From the IMG/VR virus record IMGVR_UViG_3300035698_020047, positions 18,081 to 82,080 of that record: a DNA stretch of 64,000 nt; one strand, 5' to 3'. The notes beneath the pieces are model-generated. The model ran no database searches. It saw only the letters and a program-made list of their open reading frames with translations, and was not told the DNA's origin. Made by a program: the position numbers and the translations under genes. The stretch comes from a virus. Below, one piece after another: positions 36,533-44,484 of the stretch; the stretch's first letter is position 1, and every line of letters begins with the position of its first letter.

Positions 36533-37330
36533 ATGGACAAGATTAAGGCATTATTGGAACAACTTGGTGGATCCAAGGAGCTGGTAGTACAGATCGTAGA
36601 GTCTCTCGATCAGTTTAAATCACAAACTGAGAAGACGATCAAAGAAGCTTATCAGCAACGACTCGTGCAAGCTAAAGAGGCTTGCATGGAAGAAGTAAAC
36701 ACTTATAAACGCGGTTTAGCGCGTAAGACGCAAATCTTCTTTGAAGCCAAGGTAGAGAAGATTGAACAGCAAATTGCAAAGCAAGTGGCAATTAAGGATT
36801 CTGCCGCCGAAACTAAACTTCAAGCCATCGTGGGAATGCTCGAGGGCGTTGAAGTGAATAGTGAAGGCAAGAATGGCGACATCCAAGCCGCGCAAAAGCA
36901 ACTCAAGGAGCTGCAGGAAGAACTTCGCAAGACGAAGGCCGCGAATACGGCTATTGCGGAGAAGGCGGAGCGAGCTCACTCAGTCGCCGAGCGAACCTTG
37001 GAACGGAATAGAGTTCTTTCAACTGAACTGGTCGAAGCCAGCCAGAAGCCTCCGTGCCCGAAGTGCAAATGCAAGCCTTGTGAATGCAAGCCTTGCAAGA
37101 CTTGCAAAAAGTCGCCGTGCACCTGTAAGGGTACTAAGTCCGAAGGCAAGAAGAAAGGCAAGAAGGCCATCTCAGAAGGTCGTAAAAGAAAGGGCAAAAC
37201 CGTTACTGCCCGAAAGGCAAGCCAAGGTCAGATCGCTAGGACCAAGAGTAAGCCAGCCAATGCTGCTCCCGAAACGCGATCCATGGACGGATTCTCGCCT
37301 GGTGGAATCGCAGAAGGAATGGACGAATAA
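36533..37330 (+). CDS. Prohead scaffold, gp22-like, with Cys-rich basic tail
   Basis: 265 residues. Residues 1-165 form long charged helices, typical of gp22 scaffolding cores (EAYQQRLVQAKEACMEEV, ...QIFFEAKVEKIEQQIAKQVAI). Then comes CPKCKCKPCECKPCKTCKKSPCTCKG (shown here in part: ten cysteines in about 26 residues, ~174-200), and a strongly basic tail (KKKGKKAISEGRKRKGK). Scaffold function is supported by helical content and the place between protease and capsid genes. The Cys cluster is unusual: it could bind metal, crosslink the core, or be a packaged DNA-binding tail. Confidence 0.7.
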   Translation: MDKIKALLEQLGGSKELVVQIVESLDQFKSQTEKTIKEAYQQRLVQAKEACMEEVNTYKRGLARKTQIFFEAKVEKIEQQIAKQVAIKDSAAETKLQAIVGMLEGVEVNSEGKNGDIQAAQKQLKELQEELRKTKAANTAIAEKAERAHSVAERTLERNRVLSTELVEASQKPPCPKCKCKPCECKPCKTCKKSPCTCKGTKSEGKKKGKKAISEGRKRKGKTVTARKASQGQIARTKSKPANAAPETRSMDGFSPGGIAEGMDE

Positions 37331-37367
37331 ACTTGAGTTGTTAACTTAGTCCGAGGAGACTACTATT

Positions 37368-38912
37368 ATGGGTAACCATGTTAAGACACTTACGGAAGAC
37401 AAAGACCCCCACGCACAAGCAGTTCTGACGGAAGGGCGCAAGAATCAAGATGTAAAGCGATGGGCACCTGTCCTGTCGAAGTGCAAAGAGATTCCGCGCA
37501 AGAAGTTGGGCCTGATGGCTTCGCTGCTTGAAAACCAGCACAAAGCCTGGGACCCGAAGAGCAGAACAGTTCTGTTTGAAGATATCACCACGACCGGTAA
37601 CGTGGCTGATTTCACTCGTTTCGCATTACCGCTTATCCGCAAGAGCTATGCTCGCCTTATCGCGGATAACCTCGTTGGCGTTCAGCCGATGAGTCAGCCA
37701 GCTAGCCTGATTTTCTACATCAGGTATCGTTACGCCCTGTCGAAGGGTCAGACGGTTGCTGGAACGCAGATCATGCGTCAAAATACCAGCCAGGCATTTG
37801 CCAAGCAGAATGGCTGGGCACTCGACCCGTACTACAGCTCCCAGATGGTCCGCGATGAGGACCTGACAGAAGCTCCGACGTCTGATGGTATCACGATTAC
37901 TGGTACTCTTCAGCATCGTCCGATTCTGGCTGGTACAGTTGTAGTTAACCTGTTCGAAGCTGACCAGGTCAATCAGGATTGTGATAACGCAGTCCCGCTA
38001 TGTCAGGTCACGTTCGACGCTGCTGGTGCAGTTGACATCGTCATCTGCCGCGACGATACCGATATTACTTCGGGCTTCGCGGTTGACACCACCCTCAGCG
38101 AGTTTGATAGCTCAGACGGTTCGGTTACCGTCGTTTTCACCGGTGCTCCCCCTGCCGGTGCATTCGCAAGAGCCAACTACGAGTACGACCTGGAAGCCAA
38201 CCCCTTCCAGCCTGAGCTAACCCTCAGCATCGACAGCGACTCCGTTGCTGCCGTTACTCGTAAGCTGAAGACCTCCTGGTCCCTGGAAGCCGCTCAGGAC
38301 TTGAAAGCGGTTCATAACATCGACGCCGAGTCTACCCTAACTGACTTGATGGCCGATGAAATGGTTGCAGAAATCGATCGTGAAATCATAAATGATTTGA
38401 TTATCGCTGCTGCAATCCGTGCAACGCACAACTTTGCAACGGCTGCTGGTGCTTCGGTCAACTTCACTGACCGCAACATCGCACTGCTCTACAAGGTGCT
38501 TGAAGTCGCGAACATCATCCACCGCACCACACTCCGTGGCCCGGCGAACTGGATGGTCACCTCGGCCGATATTAGCTCCAAGTTCGAGCAGCTGAATGAT
38601 TTCCGTGGTTCGGATGCGTTTGTCGACGAAGGTCTCGACATCGGCATCATGAATGCTGGAACCATTCAGGGCAAGATGCACCTGTACAAGGATCCGCTAT
38701 TCCCGAATTGCAAGATCCTGCTGGGCTACAAGGGTAACTCCGTCCTGGACGCTGGTTACTTCTACGCTCCGTACATCCCGCTTCTTTCGACTCCTACCGT
38801 ACTTGATCCTAACTCCTTTACTCCGAACAAGGGAATTATGACACGTTACGGCAAGAAGATGATTGAAGATGGCGGCCTGTACTATGGCGTTATAAACGTG
38901 AGTAACTTGTAA
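37368..38912 (+). CDS. Major capsid protein, gp23-like
   Basis: 514 residues with a strong GAGGAG ribosome site. FTRFALPLIRKSYARLIADNLVGVQPMSQP (about 85-115, quoted in pieces: ALPLIRKSYARL and VGVQPMSQP) is the hallmark of T4 gp23 HK97-fold capsid proteins. The middle (about 168-280) is an inserted beta domain with TITGTLQHRPILAGTV and VTVVFTGAPPAGAFARANY. The C-terminal half has ELDREI-like helices, then ILLGYKGNSVLDAGYFYAPYIPL, the conserved P-domain ending. A terminator follows. This is the capsid building block. Confidence 0.93.
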   Translation: MGNHVKTLTEDKDPHAQAVLTEGRKNQDVKRWAPVLSKCKEIPRKKLGLMASLLENQHKAWDPKSRTVLFEDITTTGNVADFTRFALPLIRKSYARLIADNLVGVQPMSQPASLIFYIRYRYALSKGQTVAGTQIMRQNTSQAFAKQNGWALDPYYSSQMVRDEDLTEAPTSDGITITGTLQHRPILAGTVVVNLFEADQVNQDCDNAVPLCQVTFDAAGAVDIVICRDDTDITSGFAVDTTLSEFDSSDGSVTVVFTGAPPAGAFARANYEYDLEANPFQPELTLSIDSDSVAAVTRKLKTSWSLEAAQDLKAVHNIDAESTLTDLMADEMVAEIDREIINDLIIAAAIRATHNFATAAGASVNFTDRNIALLYKVLEVANIIHRTTLRGPANWMVTSADISSKFEQLNDFRGSDAFVDEGLDIGIMNAGTIQGKMHLYKDPLFPNCKILLGYKGNSVLDAGYFYAPYIPLLSTPTVLDPNSFTPNKGIMTRYGKKMIEDGGLYYGVINVSNL

Positions 38913-38951
38913 TAGAGTCTCTCGTCTTTAACCAGTAGTAAGCAGAAAATT

Positions 38952-38981
38952 AAGAGGCCCGGCAGGAATGTCGGGCTTCTT
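38952..38981 (+). terminator. Hairpin terminator after the capsid gene
   Basis: AAGAGGCCCGGCA / TGTCGGGCTTCTT, 13 pairs including two G-T wobbles, loop GGAA, followed by a run of six T. Strong rho-independent terminator. Confidence 0.9.
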
Positions 38982-39016
38982 TTTTGTATTTGTAGGGGAC
39001 AGAAGGAGTTATTAGT

Positions 39017-39697
39017 ATGGCAAACCTAAAGAAGCCTACCATATGTGAGTGCAACAGCACAGAATTCAAACACGAGTTCAGGCCAGAGAAGTGGGTATGT
39101 AAAGCATGCGACAAGGTTGGTGCCGAAAGACCACAACGCATAACTGGCGTGTGTCTCGATTGTGGTGCGAAGCGAGGTGAGAAACCCTTTGTTAAAAAGA
39201 AGAATTTATGTAAGGACTGTCTTGCAGCCAGGCAGTTAGTATACCGAGAGGAAAATGCTGATAAATTATTGGCATATCGTACAGAATATTTTAAGAATCT
39301 TGATAAGAAGGAACGATGGCAACGTGTTCGCAGGAGCATCCAGCGTAAGCCAGAATCATTCTTGCGTGACCAATTAACACATATCAAATCTCATTCGTTA
39401 CGGCCACGTAAACAAGATACTAAAGATCCGATTAAACGGGAGTATAATTTAGATATTGATTACGTAATGCAATTGTGGACCGCTCAGAATGGGATTTGTG
39501 CGTTGACTCATATTAAAATGACGCACGAATTCAATAATATGCGGTCCGTCTCTATCGACCGCATAGATTCGTCCAAAGGCCACATAAGGGGCAACATCCA
39601 GCTTATCTGTATGAGCATCAATCGCATGAAGAACAATCACACTCAGGCAGAGACTATGCAATTTGTAAGAGAGATACGTGAGCGTAATAACGATTAA
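39017..39697 (+). CDS. HNH-type endonuclease (probable homing enzyme)
   Basis: 226 residues. The N-terminal half has four CxxC-like zinc pairs (CEC, CKAC, CLDC, CKDC). The C-terminal part has NGICALTHIKMT, then VSIDRIDSSKGHIRGNIQLICMSINRMKNN, which is a standard phage HNH nuclease pattern (DR.D...GH..GNiqlic...N.mK). Free-standing HNH enzymes of this type cut intron-less alleles and spread with flanking DNA. It lies directly after the capsid gene terminator, a common landing place for such genes. Confidence 0.75.
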   Translation: MANLKKPTICECNSTEFKHEFRPEKWVCKACDKVGAERPQRITGVCLDCGAKRGEKPFVKKKNLCKDCLAARQLVYREENADKLLAYRTEYFKNLDKKERWQRVRRSIQRKPESFLRDQLTHIKSHSLRPRKQDTKDPIKREYNLDIDYVMQLWTAQNGICALTHIKMTHEFNNMRSVSIDRIDSSKGHIRGNIQLICMSINRMKNNHTQAETMQFVREIRERNND

Positions 39698-39749
39698 ACT
39701 GTGTTGTGTATTCAAAAGCGTAACATCCAAAAATCTTTAGGAGAACATA

Positions 39750-40271
39750 GTGAATATTTTAGATTATATGATAGACGCGCCTGACTTCCCCACGCCTGGT
39801 GTGGTCTTCAAGGATATGGCACCTTTATTTAAGAGTATAGAAGCTCTCCGGTATATCACGAAAACGCTTGCTGACCCGTATCGTGAGAGTAACGTGGACC
39901 TTATAACCGGCATAGACGCACGTGGGTTCATCTTCGGAGCGATGTTAGCTGATGAACTCGGCGTTGGATTCGTCCCGATTCGGAAGCCTGGCAAACTACC
40001 TGGGAAGACCATATCTGAGAGCTACGCATTGGAATATGGAACGGATTCTATTGAAATTCAAGCAGATGTGATTACGCCAGGGCAGAGGATATTGATGTGC
40101 GACGATGTGCTTGCTACTGGTGGTACTATGGAAGCTGCTTGTAAGTTGGTAAGAGAATTGGGCGGCGAGATTGTCGCTGCCGTGTTTGTTATGGAAATTG
40201 ATTATCTCCCAGGTCGGGCGACGATAGAGGCGCTAGGTGTGGAAATCTGCAGCGTTGAGCATTTAAATTGA
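39750..40271 (+). CDS. apt: Adenine phosphoribosyltransferase
   Basis: 173 residues, GTG start preceded by TAGGAGA. The N-terminal DAPDFPTPGVVFKDMAPLF is typical of Apt; the PRPP-binding motif is ILMCDDVLATGGTMEAA (about 116-132). Apt joins adenine and PRPP to give AMP, salvaging bases released from degraded host DNA or RNA. Length is normal and no key residue is missing. Phage apt genes are known but uncommon. It may support nucleotide supply during replication, or alter adenine/PRPP or signal nucleotide pools. Confidence 0.9.
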   Translation: MNILDYMIDAPDFPTPGVVFKDMAPLFKSIEALRYITKTLADPYRESNVDLITGIDARGFIFGAMLADELGVGFVPIRKPGKLPGKTISESYALEYGTDSIEIQADVITPGQRILMCDDVLATGGTMEAACKLVRELGGEIVAAVFVMEIDYLPGRATIEALGVEICSVEHLN

Positions 40272-40328
40272 AAGTCGCGATTACTTTATTCTATTTTATT
40301 CTAAATACAATTCCTTTAGGAGACGAAA

Positions 40329-40622
40329 ATGCCAACAGTAGAACAAGCCAATAAAATCATCAAGCAATGTGAAGATTCCATAACAATATCGCTGTCCAAG
40401 TCAGGTCGCAAAAGCAATCACGGTGCAGGCGTGGATGAAATAAAAGGTGGGCTAGTGCCGACTAGCGAGCGGAGTGACCGTTTTTGGGAACCCCTTAAGG
40501 ATTTTATCAGTCAGCATAATCTAAAATTGGCTAGGGGCGGAGGTGGGGGTTATCAATTGACTGATGGCATATTGCATATTAATGACAGTACTGGTGTCGA
40601 ATGGAAGTGCCGGGCGGAATAA
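40329..40622 (+). CDS. Small uncharacterised protein
   Basis: 97 residues, start with TTTAGGAGA upstream. It begins with a helix (VEQANKIIKQCEDSITIS), then has a Gly run (ARGGGGGYQLTDGILHINDS). One Cys near each end. No family recognised. The leader resembles that of neighbouring genes (AT-rich, TCTAAATACA). It belongs to the accessory zone after the capsid gene. Confidence 0.5.
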   Translation: MPTVEQANKIIKQCEDSITISLSKSGRKSNHGAGVDEIKGGLVPTSERSDRFWEPLKDFISQHNLKLARGGGGGYQLTDGILHINDSTGVEWKCRAE

Positions 40623-40673
40623 TACGCCGGGGTTTTGTATTTGAGTTTAGCACTAATATTTAAGGAGTCAAAA

Positions 40674-41024
40674 ATGGCAAGAACAGGCGAGTCTAAACCT
40701 TTAGAAGCAGTTTTCCAAGAGTCCACCCCCCAGCTGATTGGTAATATGATGAAGGCCGTCAAAGTCGATACTGGTGGAAAGGCAGAATTTTTAGCACTGG
40801 CTAAGAAATTAGCTTCGATGAAAAGTGTCGCTAAAATTGAGAAATTGCTCTACACTTTTGTAGATGAGAGGATGGCAGTAAGAAAGGATCAATGGAAGCG
40901 AGGCGAGCTAGTACAAATGCGTGCGAGTGCTAACGGCGTTCCCATTGCGTTTGTCGCTTTTTCGGAAAAGGTAGAAAAGCGGATTGCAAAGACTGTCGAT
41001 GATCGTAATAAAGTCAGAAAATGA
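40674..41024 (+). CDS. Small basic helical protein
   Basis: 116 residues from the ATG at 40674, preceded by AAGGAGT; the longer frame has no ribosome site. The sequence is helical and basic (MMKAVKVDTGGKAEFLALAKKLASMKSVAKIEKLLYTFVDERMA in pieces), with no Cys except none, and ends KTVDDRNKVRK. No family is recognised. Its stop overlaps the next start (ATGA), so the two are coupled. Confidence 0.5.
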   Translation: MARTGESKPLEAVFQESTPQLIGNMMKAVKVDTGGKAEFLALAKKLASMKSVAKIEKLLYTFVDERMAVRKDQWKRGELVQMRASANGVPIAFVAFSEKVEKRIAKTVDDRNKVRK

Positions 41025-41422
41025 CCTGGTACAAATTATCTGAATTTGGGACTACCGTTCTCGAAGTTCTGCAAGATGATTTTGAGCTGTACGAATTCGA
41101 AGACCAGTTAATAGTATACTCCGACGGATTGCACGCTCCTATTGCGACGAAGCATATTAAGCGGTTCGTTCGAGGGCGGATGGTGGGCGGCCATTGGGTG
41201 TCAGGGCATTATAAGTCCTCTTCTAGGCAATCTACTCACTGGGTTGACTCTTATAGAAGGGGCGGCTGGTGGCGGGAAGAGCATTGGGTGGACGAGATTA
41301 GCGATACATACGTCCCGCATGTAAATTTCAGTGCCGGCGTCGGACCCGAGCCTTCTGAATTTGTTGATAAATCACAATTCGCCGAAATAATAGGCAGAAT
41401 CGTGCTTGGAACCTGCGATTGA
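41021..41422 (+). CDS. Small Trp/His-rich protein
   Basis: 133 residues with an ATGA overlap on the previous gene. The middle contains repeated W/H/G motifs: GGHWVSGHYKS, THWVDSYRRGGWW and EEHWVDEI, all in about 35 residues. This regular aromatic-histidine pattern could bind metal or a glycan, but I know no family with it. The protein is otherwise acidic at both ends. The 126 bases after the stop contain no gene I can support. Confidence 0.5.
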   Translation: MTWYKLSEFGTTVLEVLQDDFELYEFEDQLIVYSDGLHAPIATKHIKRFVRGRMVGGHWVSGHYKSSSRQSTHWVDSYRRGGWWREEHWVDEISDTYVPHVNFSAGVGPEPSEFVDKSQFAEIIGRIVLGTCD

Positions 41423-41548
41423 CTCACCATTTCCTAGCCGCTCTCTCGCGTAACACGTCGATGCATGACACAGAACCTGAGCTATGAGTATATCGCACTG
41501 TCAATGGATACATATGCGTTAATAAAATAGTAGATAATTGGAGCAGCT

Positions 41549-42094
41549 ATGTCAGTAGACTACCAACATAATGTAATAATCGGTTTCCGCGTCGACGGGG
41601 ATTTGCTTTTCGATGAGAACACTGGCTCTTATTGGTCTTGTGAACACGCGCAAGCACTTGTAGCCGCCGCCGCCGCCGCCGCCGCCGCCGCTAATGCTGC
41701 CTCAGCTACTACTTTCGACGCTGCATCAGGTACCTCACCTAAACACTGCCCTGAATGCGGCAACGAGGTTAAAGAATTTGAAGAAACCAACCAAGTTCTA
41801 AAGCCTGAGCTTACGGCGTTGCTTGCTGACGAAGAGGAATGGTATGATGGGGTTTGGGAGGGAGACCTAAATGGGACAGTGATTCGGTTAGTGCGATATT
41901 GGGTAAACAGCGATACGTTGTATTTTGTTGGGTTTGAAATCACTTCGGGCTGTGACCGCGACGATCTTGGCATTCAACGTGAGGATGTTCCTCAAATCCC
42001 AAGTGAATCTGATATGGCAATATTCCTGGCGAATCAAGGAATCCCGTTCGACTCTGATACATGGGGCATGTGGAAGATTGGAACAGCTTCATAG
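41549..42094 (+). CDS. Small protein with polyalanine tract
   Basis: 181 residues, start with TTGGAGCAG upstream. It has an N-terminal ~38-residue beta segment, then ten alanines from a GCC repeat (about 39-48), HCPECGNEV (one CxxC zinc half-site), and a C-terminal domain rich in acidic and aromatic residues (WYDGVWEGDLNGTVIRLVRYW). No family recognised. The GCC repeat can change copy number by slippage without breaking the frame. Confidence 0.5.
   Translation: MSVDYQHNVIIGFRVDGDLLFDENTGSYWSCEHAQALVAAAAAAAAAANAASATTFDAASGTSPKHCPECGNEVKEFEETNQVLKPELTALLADEEEWYDGVWEGDLNGTVIRLVRYWVNSDTLYFVGFEITSGCDRDDLGIQREDVPQIPSESDMAIFLANQGIPFDSDTWGMWKIGTAS
41663..41689 (+). repeat. (GCC)9 trinucleotide repeat
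   Basis: Nine perfect GCC units inside the gene at 41549, followed by GCT. It codes for ten alanines in all. Confidence 0.95.
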
Positions 42095-42308
42095 AATACA
42101 TGAAGGCGACATTATCTGGCTTGATATGGGTTTTGGCGCATATGACATTCGCAGGATTGGCATTGTTCTGGCCAATCGTAAATCACCCATACCAATGGTA
42201 GCGCAGTCTAAATGGGCGGAGGAGATCGCCAAGGTCAAATGGCTGGATTCGGACACTGTGGAGGAATACATGTCGGTATATCTTGTGCTTTATTGTAGAG
42301 AAGAATAA
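42078..42308 (+). CDS. Small protein, paralogue of the next gene
   Basis: About 76 residues from a TTG at 42078; the start is uncertain because no ATG keeps the conserved beginning, and an ATG at 42126 would remove it. The body GDIIWLDMG...RRIGIVLANR...WAEEIAKVKWLDS...YLVLYCREE matches the next gene along its length, which supports that it is real. Beta-rich small fold, perhaps SH3/KOW-like. It overlaps the previous gene by 17 bases and the next by one. Confidence 0.45.
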   Translation: MEQLHRIHEGDIIWLDMGFGAYDIRRIGIVLANRKSPIPMVAQSKWAEEIAKVKWLDSDTVEEYMSVYLVLYCREE

Positions 42309-42571
42309 TGCTAACTAACTCCAAAACAAACAGAGCATGTGTTGGTGATATCGTCATGCTCGATCATGTAGAGCAATGCCTGGAGCGATGGCGGTCTACG
42401 AGGGGGGTTGGTATTATTGTCAGTACTAGGCTAGATTATCCTCTAAAGCGTCGGGGCAAGTTACCTGATTGGATAGACGAGATTGCTAGAGTTAGGTGGG
42501 TTTCAAGCAGCGGGGCTCATATTACTGCTGATTATAAGACTAGCAGCCTCTTGCTTTATTGTAGGGATTAG
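42308..42571 (+). CDS. Small protein, paralogue of the previous gene
   Basis: 87 residues beginning at TAATG overlap. GDIVMLDHV...GVGIIVSTR...WIDEIARVRWVSS...SLLLYCRD aligns with the upstream gene. The pair is a tandem duplication with strong divergence. The family resembles small phage beta-barrel proteins with a GD-I-hydrophobic start and a YC end, but I know no function. Confidence 0.5.
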   Translation: MLTNSKTNRACVGDIVMLDHVEQCLERWRSTRGVGIIVSTRLDYPLKRRGKLPDWIDEIARVRWVSSSGAHITADYKTSSLLLYCRD

Positions 42572-42585
42572 GTCAAAGATAGGGC

Positions 42586-43181
42586 ATGCTAGTAAGCGAT
42601 AAATTAAAAATTATATTCTCACATATCCCTAAATCAGGTGGAGGGGCGTTCAGGTCCGCTATGATAGCGGCAGGCTCAGCTAAGGTGGTTGGGAGACACC
42701 ACGACAAATTCAGTGATGAGGTTATAGAGAAGCATCCAACATACCGCCGGGTAATTATAGTTCGTAACTCATATGAAATGGCGGTGTCTAATTACAGGCA
42801 GTATCTTACGAGATGTTATGCTGATGGCACACGTGCTCCGAAGGCTGACAAGGCACATAGGAGTTATTTCAATGGGCTAAATGCCAAGCAGCAGGCTAAA
42901 CATCTGAGGGTAGCCAGCAAGAAGCACCCATTTAAAGAACACGCTGATAGGCTATGGCCTGCATTGGCTCAACAAAATACGCCGAGCGTGCTACGCATAT
43001 TTTGTATTATAACAAATTAAAAGGGGAAACACATAGCTTTGATAAGAGGCTAACCATAAAGAAGAGGGTTCATTATTATGGGAAGTACAACTGGCGTAAC
43101 TTTTATGATGATGAGACCAGAGAATTAGTAGCAGAACGCTGCGCCAAAGACATTGAAAGATTTGGCTGGAGCTTTGCATAA
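42586..43181 (+). pseudogene. Sulfotransferase-like gene split by a frameshift
   Basis: Two overlapping frames together make one sulfotransferase-like protein. The first (42586-43020) has IIFSHIPKSGGGAFRSAM, the PAPS 5'-phosphosulfate loop, and VIIVRNSYEMAVSNYRQYL, the 3'-phosphate-binding strand and helix. It then runs into unrelated sequence and a stop. The second frame (from about 42960) continues the family ending: HILYYNKLKGE...YYGKYNWRNFYDDETRELVAERCAKDIERFGWSF. A -1 shift near the AAAA run at 42974-42977 joins them, consistent with loss of one base. It may be a decayed gene, a sequencing error, or weak programmed shifting. No canonical slippery heptamer is present in frame. Confidence 0.75.
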
Positions 43182-43182
43182 T

Positions 43183-43794
43183 CTATTTATTTAGTATTAT
43201 CTTGTAGCACAGGTCGTCGCTCACCATCACTTCTGGCTTCAACATAATGCCACCAAAGGTGTAAGTTCCCACAATTTTGAAGTTGAATATTGGAACACGC
43301 CCTCTAACGATCACATACCGGCTGTGGTATACCCTGTTGACGTTTATATATAATGGCTTTTGGGTGGGCTGCGTCTTCACTTCGAGGTCTATGTTAAGGC
43401 CGGTCCAGGCTTTTGGCCAGTCTCGGCCCGCGTTGCCGCCATTGGGGCCGTAGACAGCCACCGACTCCTGCCACAGCATAAGTTCTTTGTCTGGAACGTT
43501 GAACACCATACCAACATGAAGCTCGCCCATTATGGACGATGGATGGTCAATTTCATTCCATTTATTAGCCTGACCCATGGTAGTATGGTGTATCCTGTCA
43601 TAAGTACACGCATTCAACCACAATATTGTGTATTCTAAATCTTTGTATTTAGGATGGTTATACCAATCTCGAAATCCATGGTTTAATAATGTATCAAATA
43701 AGAAACGCCTTAATTTGCCTGCAGGTAGGTTATATTTCTTTATTTCTTTAAACTTGCGCCGAGCAATAGCAAGCATTTCTGAGGTTATGACCAT
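43183..43794 (-). CDS. Uncharacterised protein, reverse strand
   Basis: 203 residues. N-terminal part is basic and helical (IARRKFKEIKKYNLPAGKLRRFLFDTLLNHG); the rest is beta-rich with Trp, His and Pro (WLNACTYDRIHHTT, GPNGGNAGRDWPKAW). No signal peptide. No family recognised. It is convergent with the split sulfotransferase gene, whose stop is one base away, and its start overlaps nothing large upstream. Confidence 0.5.
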   Translation of the reverse strand: MVITSEMLAIARRKFKEIKKYNLPAGKLRRFLFDTLLNHGFRDWYNHPKYKDLEYTILWLNACTYDRIHHTTMGQANKWNEIDHPSSIMGELHVGMVFNVPDKELMLWQESVAVYGPNGGNAGRDWPKAWTGLNIDLEVKTQPTQKPLYINVNRVYHSRYVIVRGRVPIFNFKIVGTYTFGGIMLKPEVMVSDDLCYKIILNK

Positions 43795-43876
43795 GCATCA
43801 AAAATACGCGTGTAGCAGTAGGAATTGCCCAGCCTGGCGCTGTGTCGCATTGTACCTTTTAGGAGAGCTAAGCTAA

Positions 43877-43993
43877 ATGAGATGGAAAGCTAAGAAGAGA
43901 CCACAACGTGGTGATAATCGCACCATAACCAAATTTTTATTTATCCCCCTCGATACGTCAGGAACGTGTGAGATATGGATTGTGGGCGGATAG
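43877..43993 (+). CDS. Very small conserved phage protein (WK...GD.R...F type)
   Basis: 38 residues: it begins MRWKAKKRPQRGDNRTI, continues with a TKFLFIPL strand and ends IWIVGG. The WK-(8)-GD-R-(4)-F-(3)-P pattern matches a short protein I recognise from many phages and plasmids, usually of 50-90 residues, so this copy is short. An AGGAGAG site lies 12 bases upstream. Its start directly follows the stop of a 27-codon Cys-rich frame at 43793-43876 which I do not call. The function is unknown. Confidence 0.5.
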   Translation: MRWKAKKRPQRGDNRTITKFLFIPLDTSGTCEIWIVGG

Positions 43994-44160
43994 AACATGG
44001 GCCGATGCCACTTGAACAAGGAATGATTAAAATGCTAGCTTGTCCACATTGTGTATCAACGATAATTATCGCCGTCGCTGCCTCAGGTGGCGCCATGTGG
44101 GGTGTAATTAGATCTGGGATAATTGGTAGCTTCATTAGGAAACTCAGGAGGAAGCGTTGA
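43975..44160 (+). CDS. Small CPHC-containing membrane-type protein
   Basis: 61 residues overlapping the previous small gene by 19 bases. A CPHC motif (about residue 23) precedes a hydrophobic stretch (STIIIAVAASGGAMWGVI) that could span a membrane, and the C-terminus is basic (RKLRRKR), a positive-inside type end. The start is unsure: ATGs at about 44005 and 44023 are also possible. The stop is 10 bases after the AGGAGG ribosome site of the next gene. Confidence 0.4.
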   Translation: MDCGRIEHGPMPLEQGMIKMLACPHCVSTIIIAVAASGGAMWGVIRSGIIGSFIRKLRRKR

Positions 44161-44161
44161 A

Positions 44162-44461
44162 TTGGCTACAATTCTTAAAATTGTCGGCGTCAAGGATGGT
44201 AGAATATGCGAGATGGTCGAACCATCTGAGACAGCGTGGTTTCTTATTATGCTGGACTGGGGAGGCAGTATCGATGGCGGCGCGTCATCTCGCCTGCGGC
44301 TAACTAATGGGGTTGATTTCTTCAAATTCAGGCGAGACAAATATTTCGTGAGCTTAGCGGAAGCGATGCTAGATATCTATCAGATGCATGGCATCCAATT
44401 ATGGCTTCCTGATGAGGAGGTGGGGGGAGCAAATTCCGCATTGGGAGGTAGACGAGAGTGA
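44162..44461 (+). CDS. Small protein with TTG start
   Basis: 99 residues. TTG at 44162 lies ten bases after a perfect AGGAGG at 44146-44151, which decides the start; an upstream in-frame ATG has no such site. The sequence TILKIVGVKDGRICEMVEP...WFLIMLDWGG resembles the start of the gene at 46072 (CLVAIRDGCVINCDI...WFLMCFGDG), so the two may be distant paralogues. C-terminal helix (SLAEAMLDIYQMHG). Function unknown. Confidence 0.5.
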   Translation: MATILKIVGVKDGRICEMVEPSETAWFLIMLDWGGSIDGGASSRLRLTNGVDFFKFRRDKYFVSLAEAMLDIYQMHGIQLWLPDEEVGGANSALGGRRE

Positions 44462-44484
44462 AAGATACATAGTTAATAATCTTA

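Noticed and set aside
42960-42985. Programmed -1 frameshift in the sulfotransferase gene
   Set aside because: No X XXY YYZ heptamer in frame and no clear downstream structure; a one-base loss in AAAA is simpler.
43793-43876. 27-codon Cys-rich forward frame
   Set aside because: Too short, overlaps the start of the reverse gene, no family support.
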